A stretch of DNA of 11,653 bases from DASPJL01 sp035628645 (GTDB lineage: Bacteria > Bacteroidota > Bacteroidia > Cytophagales > Cyclobacteriaceae). Both the position numbers and the translations under genes were made by a program. Location: positions 1 to 11,653 of the forward strand of contig DASPJL010000120.1 of the NCBI GenBank assembly GCA_035628645.1, written 5' to 3'. The notes under the pieces were generated by a model, which was not told where the DNA came from, did not search any database, and saw only the letters and a program-made list of their open reading frames with translations. Every line of letters begins with the position of its first letter. The stretch's first letter is position 1. Shown here piece by piece: positions 8,049-11,653 of the stretch.

Positions 8049-8123
8049 GAAAAAGAGGAAAGTAGTGGAAGATGTCAACATTCCTTTCTCTTTAAGATCA
8101 AATTTTAAGTTTATAAATTGAAT

Positions 8124-8165
8124 GGAGTGCAGCGATTGAATGACGGCGCTGCACTTCTTTTTTTT
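8124..8165 (+). terminator. Intrinsic terminator of the DUF4197 gene
   Basis: AGTGCAGCG (8126-8134) pairs perfectly with CGCTGCACT (8147-8155) around a 12-nt loop. The stem can grow by a G-U and a G-C pair (8124-8125 with 8156-8157), and a T-rich run follows to 8165. It lies about 75 bp after the stop at 8048. The minus-strand protease gene ends at 8195, so transcripts converge on this hairpin. Read on the minus strand it has no following T-tract, so it is mainly a plus-strand terminator. Confidence 0.9.
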
Positions 8166-8194
8166 GTTGGCTAAAAGGGTATTTGGAAAATTAA

Positions 8195-11100
8195 TTACTC
8201 AGTCAGCAAAACTTTGATGGTTTCACTTTCATTTCCATTTTGAATTTTTACAATATATAATCCTTTGGGATAATTGGCCATATTAAAGGAAACAAAATCA
8301 TTACCGTGATTTATAAATGCCTTAACTTCCTCTCCCCTGCTGTTTAATAATTTCACATCTACTGTGGCATTTTCTGCAAATGAAGATTTAACAGTTATTA
8401 CATCTTTGGTCGGGTTAGGATAAACTGAAACATTTCTATTTTCGGCCTCAGCATCCATAACAACCACTTCCTTTATTACTGTCGCCTTACAACCATTCTT
8501 GTTTTGTGTAGTAAGAGATATGGTATAAATTCCCGGAATGTTATAAGAAATCTCCGGAGATGAAGTAGTATCTGTTTCGCCATTTCCAAAATCCCAATCC
8601 CATTTCACTGCTGCTTCCGAAGTTGACGTTAATTGAACAGAATTGTCGTCTAAGAATATTGAATCTTTAGAAAGGGTAAAATCCGCATTGACATCAGTCA
8701 CTTTGATCATAACTTCGGCGGGATCACTTTCTAACAACGAATCACTGCTTGTTACAAAAATTACCTGATCGCCAGCAATTGAAGCTGTTTTTAAAGTATT
8801 TCCTTCGCAAATTATTTTATCAGGGTAGGAGGAATAAAATCTTAAGTTATTTCCGCTGTCAAATGCTACCTCTAAAGATTCATTTCTACAAATCTCCAAT
8901 ATCCTGCTCGCAGGAGTGGGCGTTTTCCTGACAACTACGACTTGTTTACTTTTTGTATCCACACAACCACCAGAGAAGTTGAACACTTTTAATGTTATCG
9001 AATAAACACCTGTCTTACTAAAAGAAAAACCAGTTTTATTAATGCCTTCTATTGTTTTGCCATTGCATTCCCAGGTCCAGGCTACCGAACCTTCTGTTTG
9101 GTCAGCAACTTCTAAAGTTGATGATTCATCCAGATTAAGGGTATCCATTTGCAAGGTAAAATCAGCAAACTTATCCCACACCTTTACCTTAACTTCCAAT
9201 GGTTCACTTTCATATAATGAATCAATATTGGTCACCCAATATGTTGTTGTTGAATCAACATCAGAAACTACGAAAGATCGCCCGGTGAAGATTGGTGTGC
9301 TTATAGGAAAACTTTTATAAAAATTGAAATTCGTACCGTTTTCAGGCATTATTTCTCCGTCTCCTCCTTTACAAACATATACCGGACTTACTTCTGGCTT
9401 GGGACTGGAACTTATTACCACAAGCGTTTTATTAATGGTGTCGGAACAACCGCTTGAATTTTCCACCATCAATTTAATTTTATAAGTTCCCTGTTTATTA
9501 AATACCTTAACGGTGTTCCTATTTGTACTTTGATAACCGTTGTCAAAAGTCCAGTGCCATTTTACTGCATTGAGGGAATTACCGGTAAAGCTCACTTTGT
9601 TGCCTTTGATCAAATCCAATGTATCCAGATCCATTGTAAAATCACCCTGTATATCATTTTTATAAAGTACTACTTTCGATGGTTCACTTTCAAAACCTTC
9701 ATTATATTGGGTGATATAATAGCTTGTACTTTCGTGTAATTCCGGCGTAGTATACTCATTACCAGTGAAAATTGGGGTTCCTAAAGGAAGCGAATCATAA
9801 AGGCTAAATTTTTTATTATCAGGCGTTTTGACTGTGGCCGGGAAATTTGAGCAAAAAGGAATGCTAATAGAAGTAGGCGGATTAAGTTGGTATTCATTAA
9901 ACTTCTCCCTGGCCCTGACTACTGCGCTTTTTAATTCTTCCAGGCTATTTCCCATTACAACCGCATAGGCTACTTTAACACTGGTTTTATTTGCTACGTT
10001 ATCAAGCTTCACCCCTACGATGTGAGAAACGTCACTGCCTTCTCCATCCATACCCGCCTGGTTATTTAGAAGTTCGCTGGACAAAGCGCTGAACTTTTCT
10101 CTTTTGGTAAATCCATCGCTTAAAATGATTCCATTACCATTGTCAATACGATGATCCAATGCATAATAAATGGGAGTGCCTGTGGTTAACAAGGCTATAG
10201 CTGTCATTTTTTTCCCTGAAGCGGAAGAGTATACATAGCCAAAATTGTTTTCAGCGTTCCATTCCGCTCTGTTTTTATTGTAAGAATCAATATTCCAGTC
10301 AGCAAAGAAACCTGAATACAATGAAGGAATTGTAACTCCACTGTTATTGGTTATAAAATACTCAAGAATGATAAAAGAACGATCAGGTGTATTTTGCCAG
10401 CCATATTCTTTTTGGCTTACAATCAGGCCAATTTGATTTGTATTATTTATTGTATCCACCAAAGTACCCCTTGTTTCCAAGCCTGCAAAACTGTTCTTAA
10501 AATACTTAATCCCCCTGGTCTGCGTTAAGTTTTGATCACTTTGACCGGTAGAAAGGTTTGAAACCACATTATGTGATACTTTGGAGGAAGATGTTGCCAG
10601 CATAATGCCTCCGCTACCTAGCAGACGTTGTTCACCTGTTTCTGAATTATCCCTGAAAGCGAGCCTACCTTTGCCTGTGGTGGTAAGCAATAAGTCATTG
10701 AATTCCACATCGAGATAATCGGGAGCAGTATATATATCAAAATACTGATAATCATTATAATTCCCATCTTCAAAGCCTAGCCTGAATGTCAGTTTATGAG
10801 AAGGAGGCGTATCAGGCGACAAATAGATCTGAAAAGGCACGTCAGCATTATGTTTACTTTGAAGTGTTGAAAAGCTGCCTGCAACAAATGTTTCATTAAG
10901 AATTGTCACGTAGGGTGACGGCGAGGAAAGCGTTATCTTGAGGTTAGACGATGGCGACAGATAATTCTTAAATTCACATGATACTTTTATGGTGTCATCA
11001 TAAAAAGCAAGGTCTCTGCCTCCATTATCTATGGAATAGGAAACCATTCGTACAGATGAAACAGAGGTATCCATTAAAGCCTGGTACATGTTTAATCTTC

Positions 11101-11653
11101 CTTTTCCCAATTTTTCCTTAAAGGGTGCATTCACAGGATCAGAATAAATATCATCTGAGGTCACTCTTAATTGCTCCATTACCTGAAGCGCGTTATAATG
11201 AGGGAACCGGGCCCTTACCAAAGCAGCCGCACCGGCAACAATGGGCGCGGAAAATGAGGTGCCGGATGTAGTACCATATTTTGCAGAATCAGCATTTTGA
11301 CTAGTCCCAACAGCTTCTCCGGGTGCTGAAATATCTACCGCCGTATTATAAGTTGAAAAATCTGCTTTCTGGTCTAATCTATTTGTTGCGCCGACAGATA
11401 ATACATTGTTATAGGATGCAGGATAGAGGTTTTTATCGTCGTAAGTATTGCCTGCTGCTGCGATAATGACTACATCCTTCTCCAGAACCGCATAATCGAT
11501 TATGTTTTGCTCAAACTTTGAAAAGCTTTCTCCTCCCCAGGAAATGTTTATCACTTTACAACCATGATCTGCGGCGTATTTAATAGCTTCGAATCCCATC
11601 CAGAAACGATCCGTCGAAGTTCTGAATACTTTTAACGGAAGGAATTTAGAGTT
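8195..11653 (-). CDS. S8 subtilisin-like protease with Ig/PKD units and T9SS sorting domain, N-terminus beyond the right edge
   Basis: The frame is open through the right edge: 1152 residues visible plus stop. The ATG at 11599 is internal, since the 18 residues before it (PLKVF, then FW) continue the subtilase fold. Visible residues about 1-193 are the C-terminal half of an S8 domain. It has ADHGCKVINISWGG, the oxyanion-hole Asn in AAAGN (Asn69, codon 11447-11449), and the catalytic Ser in GTSFSAP (Ser133, codon 11255-11257). The catalytic Asp and His must lie outside the window. Residues about 194-590 form beta-rich domains I cannot name. Three units of an Ig-like module plus a PKD module follow at about 595-748, 749-909 and 910-1066. 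The last 80 residues (VSVYPNPTKD, then GEEVK, YPKGLYIVKI, IKVLLTE) are a T9SS type A C-terminal sorting domain. The protein is therefore likely exported by Sec, passed through the T9SS, and released or anchored at the surface. Substrate is unknown. PKD2 has WECNGK where W.FG.G is usual. Confidence 0.93.
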   Translation of the reverse strand, partial: NSKFLPLKVFRTSTDRFWMGFEAIKYAADHGCKVINISWGGESFSKFEQNIIDYAVLEKDVVIIAAAGNTYDDKNLYPASYNNVLSVGATNRLDQKADFSTYNTAVDISAPGEAVGTSQNADSAKYGTTSGTSFSAPIVAGAAALVRARFPHYNALQVMEQLRVTSDDIYSDPVNAPFKEKLGKGRLNMYQALMDTSVSSVRMVSYSIDNGGRDLAFYDDTIKVSCEFKNYLSPSSNLKITLSSPSPYVTILNETFVAGSFSTLQSKHNADVPFQIYLSPDTPPSHKLTFRLGFEDGNYNDYQYFDIYTAPDYLDVEFNDLLLTTTGKGRLAFRDNSETGEQRLLGSGGIMLATSSSKVSHNVVSNLSTGQSDQNLTQTRGIKYFKNSFAGLETRGTLVDTINNTNQIGLIVSQKEYGWQNTPDRSFIILEYFITNNSGVTIPSLYSGFFADWNIDSYNKNRAEWNAENNFGYVYSSASGKKMTAIALLTTGTPIYYALDHRIDNGNGIILSDGFTKREKFSALSSELLNNQAGMDGEGSDVSHIVGVKLDNVANKTSVKVAYAVVMGNSLEELKSAVVRAREKFNEYQLNPPTSISIPFCSNFPATVKTPDNKKFSLYDSLPLGTPIFTGNEYTTPELHESTSYYITQYNEGFESEPSKVVLYKNDIQGDFTMDLDTLDLIKGNKVSFTGNSLNAVKWHWTFDNGYQSTNRNTVKVFNKQGTYKIKLMVENSSGCSDTINKTLVVISSSPKPEVSPVYVCKGGDGEIMPENGTNFNFYKSFPISTPIFTGRSFVVSDVDSTTTYWVTNIDSLYESEPLEVKVKVWDKFADFTLQMDTLNLDESSTLEVADQTEGSVAWTWECNGKTIEGINKTGFSFSKTGVYSITLKVFNFSGGCVDTKSKQVVVVRKTPTPASRILEICRNESLEVAFDSGNNLRFYSSYPDKIICEGNTLKTASIAGDQVIFVTSSDSLLESDPAEVMIKVTDVNADFTLSKDSIFLDDNSVQLTSTSEAAVKWDWDFGNGETDTTSSPEISYNIPGIYTISLTTQNKNGCKATVIKEVVVMDAEAENRNVSVYPNPTKDVITVKSSFAENATVDVKLLNSRGEEVKAFINHGNDFVSFNMANYPKGLYIVKIQNGNESETIKVLLTE
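8456..9870 (-). repeat. Three tandem Ig-like + PKD units in the S8 protease
   Basis: Each unit is about 155-160 residues. An Ig-like half starts at a conserved Cys (FCSNF, YVCKGG, EICRN) and contains F/Y-S/K followed by an E-S-E/D-P strand (FESEPS, YESEPL, LESDPA). The PKD half starts GDFT/ADFT and contains W.W, a G.Y.I.L strand and a GC/GGC near the end. The units are clearly homologous at protein level but diverged at DNA level. Confidence 0.75.

Noticed and set aside
8749..9739. Plus-strand open frames at 8749-8931, 9042-9320 and 9530-9739
   Set aside because: Antisense shadows of the protease gene's Ig/PKD region.
8195..11599. Taking the ATG at 11599 as the start of the protease gene
   Set aside because: The frame is open to the window edge and the 18 residues before it fit the subtilase fold; starting there would cut the domain in half and remove catalytic Asp and His.

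Overview
The window looks like chromosomal DNA of a Bacteroidota bacterium, most likely a member of Cytophagales or a close relative. This rests on AT-rich DNA, no convincing Shine-Dalgarno sequences before the genes, and a C-terminal type IX secretion (T9SS) sorting domain. It also rests on Ig-like/PKD-like module chains typical of Bacteroidota surface proteins, an RHS protein of the Bacteroidota subtype, and a DUF4197 lipoprotein. Genus cannot be read from the sequence.

Layout, left to right. (1) 1-2351, minus strand: the first 783 residues of a very large secreted protein that runs off the left edge. It is a chain of Ig-like and PKD-like modules in a repeated A-B-C order, entering a K319L-like PKD domain at the edge. 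(2) 2370-5582, minus, 18 bp upstream of gene 1 and probably co-transcribed with it: a 1070-residue secreted RHS/YD-repeat protein that ends right after two YD repeats and has no RHS core. (3) 5583-6293: AT-rich intergenic DNA with no supported gene. (4) 6294-6740, minus: a small, very basic protein of unknown function. (5) 6741-7325: divergent intergenic region holding a degenerate 11-bp-periodic repeat array (6912-7010). (6) 7326-8048, plus: DUF4197 probable lipoprotein, followed by a strong intrinsic terminator. (7) 8195 to the right edge, minus: the C-terminal 1152 residues of an S8 (subtilisin-like) protease with three Ig+PKD units and a T9SS type A sorting domain. Its N-terminus lies beyond the window.

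The main theme is the cell surface and secretion: four of the five genes encode exported products. The most interesting unit is the 5582-to-1 pair. An RHS protein without a core is followed by a giant modular protein with a nearly identical signal-peptide end (LKGFSQ). From family knowledge, module chains ending in a K319L-like PKD domain often precede a DUF6443/RHS core region. The pair could therefore be a two-part secreted RHS system, but the decisive half of gene 1 lies outside the window. No RNA gene, CRISPR array, insertion sequence or phage structural gene was seen.
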